DNA of 64,000 nucleotides from NCBI GenBank assembly GCA_045113315.1, contig JBGUIX010000015.1, positions 12,257-76,256 on the forward strand. Reading direction: 5' to 3'. This DNA is from RUG13091 sp045113315 (GTDB lineage: Bacteria; Bacillota_I; Bacilli_A; RFN20; CAG-826). The first letter of the stretch is position 1. Each line of letters begins with the position of its first letter. Of this stretch, positions 7,954 to 15,883 are shown in pieces. Both the position numbers and the translations under genes were made by a program. The notes under the pieces are model-generated. The model searched no databases, had not been told where the DNA came from, and saw only the letters and a program-made list of their open reading frames with translations.

Positions 7954-8151
7954 ATGAAAGAATATGAAATAAAAATCATCCTTGATAAAGTGGAAATATC
8001 AAAAGATTTCAGAGTTATATGTTGGACGGAGATATATAAAGGCAATAAACGAGGCGCAATTAAAAGAGCAAAAGAATTACAGAAAGAGTGGAAAGCGGAG
8101 TTCTACGAAATTAACAAAATTCAGAAAAGAGGATTTAATAATGAAATTTGA
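7954..8151 (+). CDS. Small unknown protein, 65 aa
   Basis: The start is taken as ATG 7954, one base after the stop of the glycohydrolase gene; a longer version from 7933 would overlap it. The product is basic and has an alternating pattern ending in a helix (GAIKRAKELQKEW). It overlaps the next gene by 11 bp. I do not recognise a family; it may be a small partner of the downstream nuclease-like protein. Confidence 0.5.
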   Translation: MKEYEIKIILDKVEISKDFRVICWTEIYKGNKRGAIKRAKELQKEWKAEFYEINKIQKRGFNNEI

Positions 8152-8737
8152 CGTAAATAAAGTAATTGATGAATTAAAAAGAAAAAATCAAAAAGGTTTT
8201 ATTTTGGAATCACATCTCCAAGTTGAATTTGGTTACGCTATAAAGGAAGTGTATACAAATGCTGAGATAGTGTTTGAATATCCTTTTGATATGAATGGCA
8301 ATAATAAAAGAATGGATATTAGAGCAACTATAGGAGAAGAAACTATTGGCTTTGAATTTAAATATTTTACAAAATCTCAGGAGCTTGAATTAAGAAAAGG
8401 TTTTATTGTTCCTCTTAAAGACCAAGTTTGCAAAGATCTACACAGGATCGGTTTTTGGAAAGATGTTCAAAAAATAGAATACGCAATCAAACATAACCTT
8501 ATTGATGAAGGATATTGCATTCTAATGACAAATGATTTGTCGATTTTTAATCCAGTTAAAGCTACAAATAATGATAAGGATTTTGATATTTCAAAAGGAA
8601 TAAAGCCTGGGAAAAAAATATTGAAATATCCAGGCAAGCCACAACACGATGTATCACTTATTAAAACAGACTACAGTTTAGACCATTGCGCTTATTCTGA
8701 ATATTTAGAAATAATGTGCATTCCAGTGACAAAATAA
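8141..8737 (+). CDS. PD-(D/E)XK-like nuclease protein
   Basis: ATG 8141 with AGAGGA upstream is preferred over the longer frame from 7982, whose first part overlaps the previous gene. The 198-residue protein has E24 in an N-terminal helix, D59 in KRMDIRA, and E72 and K74 in GFEFKYFT. The latter is followed by a helix with LKDQVCKDLHRIGFWKDVQKIE and a strand GYCILMTND. This is the arrangement of a small restriction-endonuclease-fold domain. It closes cluster A just before the second SAM-clan riboswitch. Target and partners are unknown. Confidence 0.6.
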   Translation: MKFDVNKVIDELKRKNQKGFILESHLQVEFGYAIKEVYTNAEIVFEYPFDMNGNNKRMDIRATIGEETIGFEFKYFTKSQELELRKGFIVPLKDQVCKDLHRIGFWKDVQKIEYAIKHNLIDEGYCILMTNDLSIFNPVKATNNDKDFDISKGIKPGKKILKYPGKPQHDVSLIKTDYSLDHCAYSEYLEIMCIPVTK

Positions 8738-8753
8738 ATAATTTTTATACACA

Positions 8754-8836
8754 TCCATAAAGAGTGTGGTTAGGGACAAGCCCTATGATCCACCGACAAC
8801 CCAAGTAATGTTGGGTGCCAAAGCTTGTACGATGGG
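8754..8836 (+). promoter_or_regulatory. SAM-clan riboswitch aptamer 2 (SAM-I-like, P4 absent)
   Basis: The architecture is the same as at 3084. P1 is TCCAT (8754-8758) with ATGGG (8832-8836). P2 is GTGG/CCAC around GGG/CCC. P3 is a 6-bp ACCCAA/TTGGGT stem. The pseudoknot is ACAAGC (8776-8781) with GCTTGT (8823-8828). Helices P1, P2 and P3 differ in sequence from copy 1 but keep pairing, which is covariation evidence for the structure. It precedes cluster B. Confidence 0.75.
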
Positions 8837-8855
8837 AATAATAAAACTATTTAAT

Positions 8856-8882
8856 ACTCCTATCGTAACGATGGGAGTTTTT
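8856..8882 (+). terminator. Riboswitch-controlled intrinsic terminator 2
   Basis: A 10-bp stem ACTCCTATCG/CGATGGGAGT with a TAA loop is followed by a T run. Its arm TCCTATCGT (8858-8866) can pair instead with ACGATGGGA (8829-8837) from the aptamer's 3' side. This gives the same terminator/antiterminator logic as copy 1. Confidence 0.8.
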
Positions 8883-8914
8883 AATTCCTCTTTATGGTGA
8901 TTTAAGGAGGAATT

Positions 8915-9472
8915 ATGGAAGACTTATTAGAAAAAGACTGTATTGTTGTTGCAAACGAGTGGGAACTTTTGTCTTTGTGTTTGGAATATAAAATCCCATG
9001 CAAACCAATTCATACAAGTTTCTTTAACCGCGATTCAACTAAATATGCATTTGTCATTTCAAAATGCGGAGTTAGGGAATGCGATGCAAATGTTCCGGTT
9101 GATTTAACGGTTTTTAAAACAATTAATTCTTTAAAGTTTTATCTTTTTAAGCATGCTCTTTTCAGCGGCAAAATTGTTGTTCACAAGGTGAATTATCACA
9201 TTTATCTGAAAACAATTAAATATCTCAGGAAATTAGGTATAAGAACTATTAAGGATAAAACATATTTTGAAGATGCCGACAGTTTCTATGTTTCTTGTGG
9301 GAGTTTCAAAGAACTTAGTTATTTTGGATGCAAATGCGTTGTAACGATGACAAATGGTTTGCAATTTAAAGCTCGTGATTTTTTGAACACTCTCAAAGAG
9401 TTTTTTAAGAATAGAAATGACTATAAAAAGCATATTACTTATTACCAATCAAAGGTGGGGGAGGAATTATAA
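8915..9472 (+). CDS. Unknown 185-aa protein, first gene of cluster B
   Basis: There is a strong ribosome binding site (AAGGAGGAATT) before ATG 8915. The protein is moderately rich in cysteine (for example ISKCGVRECD and FGCKCVV) and alternates beta strands with basic helices; the C-terminus is strongly basic (EFFKNRNDYKKH). I recognise no family. It is the direct target of the second SAM-clan riboswitch, and its stop codon is followed immediately by the next gene, so the genes are cotranscribed. Confidence 0.65.
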   Translation: MEDLLEKDCIVVANEWELLSLCLEYKIPCKPIHTSFFNRDSTKYAFVISKCGVRECDANVPVDLTVFKTINSLKFYLFKHALFSGKIVVHKVNYHIYLKTIKYLRKLGIRTIKDKTYFEDADSFYVSCGSFKELSYFGCKCVVTMTNGLQFKARDFLNTLKEFFKNRNDYKKHITYYQSKVGEEL

Positions 9473-10270
9473 ATGAATATTAATAATGACAGAAAAAGAC
9501 CATTTTTAGAAGAACCTGTATATAATGGTTGTCCTATTTCTTGGGCTGAACGTTTTTTTCAAGGCAAAGTGTCTGAATTCCGCAAGGCAAACAAAGAATT
9601 TGATTCATTTCTAATCGGAATAGAACAAGAAATCAGAGAAAGAAAAATTACGTATTGCAACAATATTTTGCTTTTTATCAGTGGTGGAGCCAAAGTGAAT
9701 TGGGTTTCGCCTAAAAAATCACTTTTTCGAACATTAATTAAACTATACAACTACGACTTCAGTCCTAAGCAAGCAGTTGATCATATTGAACGGTGCTATT
9801 CGAATTATCAAAGACTATTAAATGATGAACTTGAAATGGGCAATGATTATGAATTATTTACCGCCAGAATACGATGGGATTCTTCTATGAAAGATTTTGT
9901 TGAATTAACTTTGTCTCCAAAGAGAAAAAATCCTTTGATTTTAAAACCATATTGGATACGTGTGTGTTTTTGTTCTATGCAAATCGATATAGGCAATAAC
10001 CCATACAATGATTATCCTGACGATGATAACAAAATAGATTTAATTGCAGACGAATCAACGTATGAAGACGCATTATCTTTATTTGATTATTGCAATGGAA
10101 ATCATTTTACTAGAAGAATCATGAATATCACGATTAAAAAGTTAATTGAGAATAAGATAATTAGCAAGCAACCAGATGAAACAGTCAGCGGATATTCAAA
10201 AACACATTTGTTCACATATTCAGTTAACGTCAAACGTTATTTAAAACTTAAAGAAGATAAAGGGTGGTGA
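9473..10270 (+). CDS. Unknown 265-aa protein
   Basis: The ATG follows the previous stop codon directly, with GGGGGAGGA as ribosome binding site inside the upstream gene. The product has an N-terminal segment with EPVYNGCPISWAERFFQGK and a central basic region. The C-terminal third could be a winged helix (FTRRIMNITIKKLIENKII). No catalytic motif was found and no family is recognised. Confidence 0.65.
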   Translation: MNINNDRKRPFLEEPVYNGCPISWAERFFQGKVSEFRKANKEFDSFLIGIEQEIRERKITYCNNILLFISGGAKVNWVSPKKSLFRTLIKLYNYDFSPKQAVDHIERCYSNYQRLLNDELEMGNDYELFTARIRWDSSMKDFVELTLSPKRKNPLILKPYWIRVCFCSMQIDIGNNPYNDYPDDDNKIDLIADESTYEDALSLFDYCNGNHFTRRIMNITIKKLIENKIISKQPDETVSGYSKTHLFTYSVNVKRYLKLKEDKGW

Positions 10271-10276
10271 TGGCAA

Positions 10277-10588
10277 ATGTCGATAGGCGAATTAATTGGC
10301 AATAAACAATATATGTTTGCACGCGACAACTTTTGGTCAAAGCTTAAAGAAAAACTAATTGAAAATGGGTATGAAGACGAAGTTGGAACAGAAAGTTTCG
10401 TGGCGATAGTTGTCGATAATGAATACAAATGGTTTTATCCGGTACCAGGTATATTTATGTATTGGAAATATAGTTTAAATAGAAAACCGCCATTAAAGCA
10501 ATTGTCAGCAAAAGATATCTTTGATAATTTTGAAAAACTAATTATAGAGAAGGACATTGATTTCTATAACAAACTCATTAGGAGCTAG
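10277..10588 (+). CDS. Unknown 103-aa protein
   Basis: The gene follows the previous one by 6 bp, with GGGTGGTGA upstream. The protein has a helical, basic N-terminus, a central beta segment (SFVAIVVDNEYKWFYPV) and a helical C-terminus. No family is recognised. It ends the short operon that begins at the second riboswitch; the next 254 bp contain no gene. Confidence 0.6.
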   Translation: MSIGELIGNKQYMFARDNFWSKLKEKLIENGYEDEVGTESFVAIVVDNEYKWFYPVPGIFMYWKYSLNRKPPLKQLSAKDIFDNFEKLIIEKDIDFYNKLIRS

Positions 10589-10842
10589 AGAAATAGGAAA
10601 TAGAGCTTTTTTGCATTCTATAAACAACTAAAAAAATTTTTGAATGTAAATCGGTTGAACTTGGGTATGAACGCATTTGCTTGAGCCAATATTGAAAGAA
10701 TTAAAATAGGCAGAACGATCGAAATAATTTCACACATATATTTTGGTCAAATAGTGTACTGATAAGAGTACATATTTTAAGCACACATTTTTCTTATATT
10801 AATGGTGTGTATATTGGAAGCATAAAGTGAGGATTTTTAATT
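10589..10842 (+). other. Intergenic control region before the FtsK-like module
   Basis: No plausible coding frame was seen. The right half contains an operator copy (10755-10772) and an ACACA/TGTGT inverted repeat around 10783-10810. A ribosome binding site GTGAGGA precedes ATG 10843. The left half has no structure I can name. Confidence 0.4.
10755..10772 (+). promoter_or_regulatory. Operator copy 3 of the TGTnC palindrome
   Basis: TGTACTGATAAGAGTACA matches TGTnC-N3-TA-N3-GTACA exactly. It lies 70 bp before ATG 10843, at the expected promoter position for the second small-protein/ATPase module. Confidence 0.6.
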
Positions 10843-11469
10843 ATGAATTGTTTCAATTTCAACAACAAACAATCTTATATGGACTATGTCCAATCATTAT
10901 CTGATGGAGATATCATTCTCCAAAGAAAACTTATGTCCAATTTATTAGATGATCTTAAATCTAAATATTATGACATTAAGTTAAATATCGAATTAAGTGT
11001 TATTCCAACCTTAAAATCAATCGCTAGAAAAAGAAGCCTTTCTGCAGGCAACCTCTATTTCAAACAAGCGCTAGAAAATTTCTTCAGTATGCATTCATGT
11101 GATAAAGAATATCTTAAAAGCTTAAAGAATTACTCTAACTCTGCTCGCGATGATTCTGAATATAGTAAAGAAGATTCTATCCAAATTATTGAGAATACAT
11201 ATAATCAAATCACTTCTGAAGATGAAAGTGGTGTATACGATAAGTGCCTTTCTTTACTTAACTTAATCATTAACCAAAGCGCGATTGTTATGTATAGACT
11301 ATATAATGTCGCCTTATTAGATGAAGAAGAATTAAGACCGTTCTTAACCGCTCCAAAAGTTTTATTTGGTGGTCTTAACGAAAAAGGCGAACCAGATCTT
11401 AAATATTCAGTAAGAAGATATATGTATCAAATTCAGTTCGACATTAAGTTTGTCGAGAATAACTTCTAG
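10843..11469 (+). CDS. Unknown protein, paralogue of the protein at 3407
   Basis: This 208-residue helical protein shares the opening MNC(F/L)N(F/Y)xNK and the internal KEDSxxII motif with the protein at 3407. Both are of nearly equal length and both precede an ATPase gene, here by 18 bp. This marks a duplicated module in which the small protein is conserved while the ATPase changes. It has a good ribosome binding site and an operator copy upstream. Function is unknown; adaptor or sensor for the ATPase is my inference. Confidence 0.7.
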   Translation: MNCFNFNNKQSYMDYVQSLSDGDIILQRKLMSNLLDDLKSKYYDIKLNIELSVIPTLKSIARKRSLSAGNLYFKQALENFFSMHSCDKEYLKSLKNYSNSARDDSEYSKEDSIQIIENTYNQITSEDESGVYDKCLSLLNLIINQSAIVMYRLYNVALLDEEELRPFLTAPKVLFGGLNEKGEPDLKYSVRRYMYQIQFDIKFVENNF

Positions 11470-11487
11470 CAGAAGGAGGATTATTTT

Positions 11488-12573
11488 ATGTTAAAAACAT
11501 TAACTTTAAAATTTTGGGAGCCTTTCTTTAAAGTTGCCAAAATTAATGGAGGCTGCCCTGTAAAAATTGTTTATGGCTGTCCAGAAGGTAAGACATCAAT
11601 TATCTACGATGATTTAAGCAAAGCCGAGAACGTTTTAGTTTATGGCACGACCGGTAGTGGTAAGTCAGTCTTTTTACATGTTTTTATTAAAGGGGCTTCA
11701 ATAGTCAATACTGTTGAAGATGTAAGATTCGTTCTGGTCGATTCTAAAAAAATTGAATTTAATCAATATAAAAACAGCGAATTATTACATTGCCCAATTA
11801 TCAATAGGGGTGATGAATTATTAGCTAAAACTAAAGAATTGATTAACGAGTGTCATAAGAGAAAAGAAGTAATTGGAGATAACGACTTTGAAGCTTCTAG
11901 AAAGCAAAATAACCAGCATTTTCCATATATTTTGTTAGTTATTGATGAATATGCCGATATAGCAAATAAGGAATTAAACAACACTTTATTAGAACTTATG
12001 AAGGATGGATTTAAATATGGAATCCATGTAGTTTTATCCACACAAAGAATAAGTGAAGATAATATTAACTTCTTTAAATCTTTCAAAACCATTGTTTGCC
12101 AAACCAATTATGATGAAAAAGAAACGCGTGCACTAATTGGAGATTATGTTGAACTGAATGGTGGTGGTGACTCGCTGGTTCTTCGCAATGGCGAGTTAAC
12201 CAGAACACAAGGTTTATATACTTCCTATAATGAAGACTTATCCGCAAAAGTGGATGAATGTGTTATGTCTATGGAAACGTGGATATTTGAAATGTTAGCA
12301 AAACACAACGATGAAATTCTAGTTCCAGTAGATGAAAACAACGAAATCATAATCAGAAAGAAAGTAGTTACTATTTATAATCCTTTGAATTATGTAAAAG
12401 CTGATATTTATGATAAGCATAGAAAGGTAAAAATGAAATTCTGGACATTATTGAAATCAATTAGAGGTAAGAGATTAAATATTCGATTGGAAAATAATTA
12501 TTCTTCATACTATTCGTGTCGCATGCACGAGGGATGGTATAATCAATGGTGGAAGAAATATAAAAACAACTGA
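11488..12573 (+). CDS. FtsK/SpoIIIE-like P-loop ATPase without membrane or gamma domains
   Basis: The 361-residue protein has Walker A YGTTGSGKS (52-60), then VLVDSKKIEFNQY (82-94), Walker B YILLVIDEYADI (147-158) and GIHVVLSTQR (178-187). This is the motif order of the FtsK/HerA-type translocase motor. FtsK's N-terminal membrane helices and C-terminal gamma DNA-binding domain are absent; about 100 unrecognised basic residues follow the motor. A gamma-like winged helix occurs separately, fused to the HAD protein at 6445. It probably moves or remodels DNA together with the adjacent small protein and the glycosylase-like protein encoded 1 bp downstream. Confidence 0.85.
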   Translation: MLKTLTLKFWEPFFKVAKINGGCPVKIVYGCPEGKTSIIYDDLSKAENVLVYGTTGSGKSVFLHVFIKGASIVNTVEDVRFVLVDSKKIEFNQYKNSELLHCPIINRGDELLAKTKELINECHKRKEVIGDNDFEASRKQNNQHFPYILLVIDEYADIANKELNNTLLELMKDGFKYGIHVVLSTQRISEDNINFFKSFKTIVCQTNYDEKETRALIGDYVELNGGGDSLVLRNGELTRTQGLYTSYNEDLSAKVDECVMSMETWIFEMLAKHNDEILVPVDENNEIIIRKKVVTIYNPLNYVKADIYDKHRKVKMKFWTLLKSIRGKRLNIRLENNYSSYYSCRMHEGWYNQWWKKYKNN

Positions 12574-12574
12574 T

Positions 12575-13177
12575 ATGCCTAAGGTTTTAAGTTCTGTTGA
12601 TTTTCGAAAAGAATCAAAAAAAGTATCGCCAAACTTTTTAGCTTGTTCTTTTAATAAGAACACAACATTATCTTCAAACACTAAATTGATTATAGTTGGA
12701 ACGTTAACTCCACCTGACACCGCTTATTTTTACTGTTCTTTCTTTAATCGGATTTATGGTTATATAGATGAAGCATTAAAACAATTAGGCAGAAATGGTC
12801 ATAGTACTTTGAAAGAATTAAAAAGAGGTCTTTCTAGAGTTCAAACGAAAAGAATTAAAATTGACCTTTTGCCAAAAGAAGAAGTTGATGAGCACGTTGC
12901 AGCAATTAAACAAATTCTGGATAAAAACGGAATTGCTTTTCTTGATGTGATGGATAAAGCAATCAGGAAAAAGCTAACCAGCTACGACGATGATATTAGG
13001 TTCTTTACTCTTGCTTATGATGATTTTAAAAATATCAATCCCGATACTGTTATTGTTGCAAATAGTAAACTAGCGTTTGATTGCTGTATCTCTTTAAATG
13101 TAAAATCACAATTTTTATCTCAAAGATTTGACGGGAAAGAAAAGTGGGTAAAAGCGATTGTTAACGCTATTAAATAG
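12575..13177 (+). CDS. Uracil-DNA-glycosylase-superfamily-like protein
   Basis: The start lies 1 bp after the FtsK-like gene's stop. In the 200-residue product the segment LIIVGTLTPP...YFYCSFFNRIYGYI (about 38-64) resembles the GxxP...YY...NRFW signature of hypoxanthine/uracil-DNA glycosylases. A later IAFLDVMDKAIRK and a C-terminal VIVANSKLAFD strand fit the same fold order. The usual catalytic Asp/Asn environment is not clear, so activity is uncertain. If correct, it could act on modified bases in foreign DNA alongside the FtsK-like motor. Confidence 0.5.
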   Translation: MPKVLSSVDFRKESKKVSPNFLACSFNKNTTLSSNTKLIIVGTLTPPDTAYFYCSFFNRIYGYIDEALKQLGRNGHSTLKELKRGLSRVQTKRIKIDLLPKEEVDEHVAAIKQILDKNGIAFLDVMDKAIRKKLTSYDDDIRFFTLAYDDFKNINPDTVIVANSKLAFDCCISLNVKSQFLSQRFDGKEKWVKAIVNAIK

Positions 13178-14683
13178 TTAGGATTTTAGCTTGTTTAACA
13201 CTTTAACCATGGCCAAAGTATCTAAGCAACAATATTGAAAGAGTCCTTTACGGATTCTTTCTTTTTCTTCAGGCGAAGCCACCAACATTTTTGGATAGAT
13301 GTCCATTGCTTCTCCACCATTATGGACAACTGGTAATGCGTGGTAATCTAGCTCAGGGTCATTCGGATATAAAGCAGGTAGTACAGCTTTGATTGAATTG
13401 CTACCACCCATGTCTTTGTGATAATAGCTTCCATTCCTAAAAGGAACAATTAAATCTACAACATTGTTACTAATGCTAGATAAGTGTTCTCTTAGATCTG
13501 GATATAAGTCAGCAAGCTCATTTAAACGTTCACATTCAAAGGCTTTATTATAAGCAGTCACACATGCATCTGCTGGAATGTTTTTACATAAAGATTCAGC
13601 GATCTCTCTACGTGGATCAATCGAATCTCCTAAAAACTCTTTGTGCTCTAATCTTCCATCTTCGTATTCAATATGAAGCGAATATTGAGTTGGGATTTGT
13701 TCATAAGGCCAGGCATCATCGGATGGTGGAATTGGAGTTTGATATGATTCAAAGTCTAAATGATAGACAGGGTATCTGAAACTTTTTAAGAAAGCTTGAA
13801 CGCCCTTTTCATCAATCACTGTTGTCTTATTATTTAAATAAGCATCGATTTGAATCTTTTGTCTTTTGTTAAGTTTAACATTGCTAAAAAGCACATCGTT
13901 ATAGGTGATAATGCCTTTGTTGAGATAGTCATATCCATGAAGTCCATTGATATCTAATACACTAGGAACAGGAATATCTTTATGACAATATTTCATAAAA
14001 GGACATTTCTTGCATCTAGAAAGAAGAATAGCGGTAGGCTCTTGCTTTGTTTTGAGAAGTTTTTGAATGCTTTCAACGTCGTATTTGATGTCTCTAAGTG
14101 TTTGTAAAAATAGTGGTGATAAATCAACCTGTTCTTTTATAAAGAGTTGACTTAAATCAAGTTCGCCTTTTCTTCTATAATTCTTGTTTAAATGGAGAAT
14201 ATAAGTTTTGACAACATTAAACCCACGTTTTTGAAGAACATATTTTTGAAAAGCAGAATCTATCAAATGTTCTTTTTCTACTTTTGTTGTGGCCTTTACT
14301 TCATATATTTCATATCCGTCATCAACTTTATGCAACAAATCGATAGAGCAGAATAAACCGTCTTGTGAGAAAGAAGCTTCGGCGATTGTTTCTTTATTCT
14401 CTAAAAGATAACTGTTAGTTAAGCCAATCATATTTTCAATATCTAGAGAACCATCTTCTTTATAAGAAGTAGTGTCAGCAACATTGTTAAAATAATGTTT
14501 AGCTAATGCTCCGACTTCTTTGCCTTCTTCAATATGTTTTAGAGCGGACGGATCCTCAATATATTCTTCTTTCTTGTTTAAAAGAAGCCATAAAGATTTA
14601 GGGCAAGTTTTATATGAAACGAATTTACTTTTTGAAACAGTTTTCACGATATCTATTTTACAGTCTTTGTGGTTTTCGTTCAT
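13178..14683 (-). CDS. DUF2779 protein: Cas4-like Fe-S nuclease fused to DEDD-type exonuclease fold
   Basis: The 501-residue protein has an N-terminal RecB/Cas4-like half. C27 in KTCPKSLW together with C224, C227 and C233 (CKKCPFMKYC) could hold a 4Fe-4S cluster, and SID115 with E128-V-K130 forms the nuclease core. The C-terminal half has HLDFESYQTPIPP (D310, E312), YNKAFE and YCCLDTLAM near the end, matching an RNase H-fold exonuclease. This is the known domain pairing of DUF2779. It is transcribed opposite to its neighbours from a promoter next to operator copy 4. It is likely a DNA-processing or defence nuclease. Confidence 0.85.
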   Translation of the reverse strand: MNENHKDCKIDIVKTVSKSKFVSYKTCPKSLWLLLNKKEEYIEDPSALKHIEEGKEVGALAKHYFNNVADTTSYKEDGSLDIENMIGLTNSYLLENKETIAEASFSQDGLFCSIDLLHKVDDGYEIYEVKATTKVEKEHLIDSAFQKYVLQKRGFNVVKTYILHLNKNYRRKGELDLSQLFIKEQVDLSPLFLQTLRDIKYDVESIQKLLKTKQEPTAILLSRCKKCPFMKYCHKDIPVPSVLDINGLHGYDYLNKGIITYNDVLFSNVKLNKRQKIQIDAYLNNKTTVIDEKGVQAFLKSFRYPVYHLDFESYQTPIPPSDDAWPYEQIPTQYSLHIEYEDGRLEHKEFLGDSIDPRREIAESLCKNIPADACVTAYNKAFECERLNELADLYPDLREHLSSISNNVVDLIVPFRNGSYYHKDMGGSNSIKAVLPALYPNDPELDYHALPVVHNGGEAMDIYPKMLVASPEEKERIRKGLFQYCCLDTLAMVKVLNKLKS

Positions 14684-14696
14684 CTTTAAGTAAATA

Positions 14697-14714
14697 TGTG
14701 CGTCTATAAGTACA
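14697..14714 (-). promoter_or_regulatory. Operator copy 4 of the TGTnC palindrome
   Basis: TGTGCGTCTATAAGTACA (plus strand) fits TGTnC-N3-TA-N3-GTACA. It lies 14 bp upstream of the DUF2779 start codon on the minus strand, where a bound repressor would block transcription or early elongation. It also sits between the divergent genes at 13178 and 14795. Confidence 0.55.
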
Positions 14715-14794
14715 TTTAATTATTATCATACGCTCGCCAAAAATTTCATTGTTATTATTGAATTACCAAAACAACCAAAGAGGAGAAAACCATC

Positions 14795-15313
14795 ATGTAT
14801 TGTTTACTAATTAAAACTATGAAAGATGACTGCCTCAAAAGCATTTCTTCAAAAATATTTAATGATTTTGATGAAGCGTATTCCGCATTAAGAACCACCC
14901 TTAGAGAACTCGGATTAACTAAAACCGGCGTATTCGATGGTCAAGGAAATATCAAAGAAATGAATAAGTATTTCAAAGATATGAAAAAAGGCTGTTGTAA
15001 TGAAGATTGGTGGTCAGATGATTATATGAACCCAATTAAATATATCAACGCTTTAGTGTTAAATGGCGAATTAAAATTTAAACCATTTGCTGAAAGTGAT
15101 TGCATGATAACTTGGAAATATAGAAAACATATTTTTGAATTGGTTTATGACAATGAGGGCCCAATTAATGGAATTGTTCCGATAATCAGAACAAACATCG
15201 ATTCGAAAAACCAAGAACATTGCTATTTCTATGTAAATGACAACTTTGGTGGCAATGGTCGTGACGAATATAGTGTTAATGAACTCTTTATTGATTTGGT
15301 TAAAGTGGAATAG
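14795..15313 (+). CDS. Unknown 172-aa protein
   Basis: Ribosome binding site AGAGGAG precedes ATG 14795. The protein opens with a strand (MYCLLIKTMKDD) and a helix containing FNDFDEAYSALRTTLRELG. It has KKGCCNEDWWSDDYMNPI in the middle and a beta-rich end with YFYVNDNFGGNGRDEY. No family is recognised. The next protein has a comparable strand-plus-helix opening, suggesting related folds. Confidence 0.6.
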   Translation: MYCLLIKTMKDDCLKSISSKIFNDFDEAYSALRTTLRELGLTKTGVFDGQGNIKEMNKYFKDMKKGCCNEDWWSDDYMNPIKYINALVLNGELKFKPFAESDCMITWKYRKHIFELVYDNEGPINGIVPIIRTNIDSKNQEHCYFYVNDNFGGNGRDEYSVNELFIDLVKVE

Positions 15314-15328
15314 TGGGAGATTAATTAA

Positions 15329-15883
15329 ATGGCTAAATGGATTTTGACGGTAGATAACGAAACATTTGATTTTAACAACTTTACTGATGCTGTGACTATG
15401 TTTAAAGCAGAGATAAGTAAACACATGGAAGCTAACGAAGATATTTTTGGAAGAGAAGGAGAGCCATTCACACCAGATGTTTTTCTCTCTAGTAAATATG
15501 ACGACGGAACAATTAGTGATGAAGAAATTGTTGTTCAAACACGAATGTCAATGCTCTGTAAATCTTTTATGTGGCGAGGCGCAAATGACTCAAAAGAAAA
15601 CGCAATTAAATCGTTAAAAGGAGATATCCATTATTTTGGCAAAAATGAGTATGACGAAGAGCTGGAAATTGATATCGAATCTTTGCCTGAAGAAGTGATT
15701 TTAGATATCACTCATTTTGATGGAGTCAAGGATCAAACTTATATGCGTTCAAACGCCTTCATCTTTGATGATCCTAATAAAGTTTATTATTTTAATTCTC
15801 ACCAAATCATCACAACAACCCCAAAAGAGAAAAATCTTGGGAAAGTTATAGATTTTAATGTTGTATTAAAAGGAGAAAAGTGA
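15329..15883 (+). CDS. Unknown 184-aa protein
   Basis: It opens MAKWILTVDNETFDF and has a helix FTDAVTMFKAEISKHME, similar in layout to the preceding gene product, so the pair could be distant relatives. It is acidic, and the middle has a helix rich in lysine (SKENAIKSLKGD). The start has GGGAG upstream. Its stop overlaps the start of the PolC-like gene, so the genes are coupled. No family or catalytic motif is recognised. Confidence 0.6.
   Translation: MAKWILTVDNETFDFNNFTDAVTMFKAEISKHMEANEDIFGREGEPFTPDVFLSSKYDDGTISDEEIVVQTRMSMLCKSFMWRGANDSKENAIKSLKGDIHYFGKNEYDEELEIDIESLPEEVILDITHFDGVKDQTYMRSNAFIFDDPNKVYYFNSHQIITTTPKEKNLGKVIDFNVVLKGEK

Noticed and set aside
7982..8140. Longer N-terminus for the PD-(D/E)XK-like protein
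   Set aside because: It would overlap most of the 65-aa gene; the ribosome binding site and protein character support the start at 8141.
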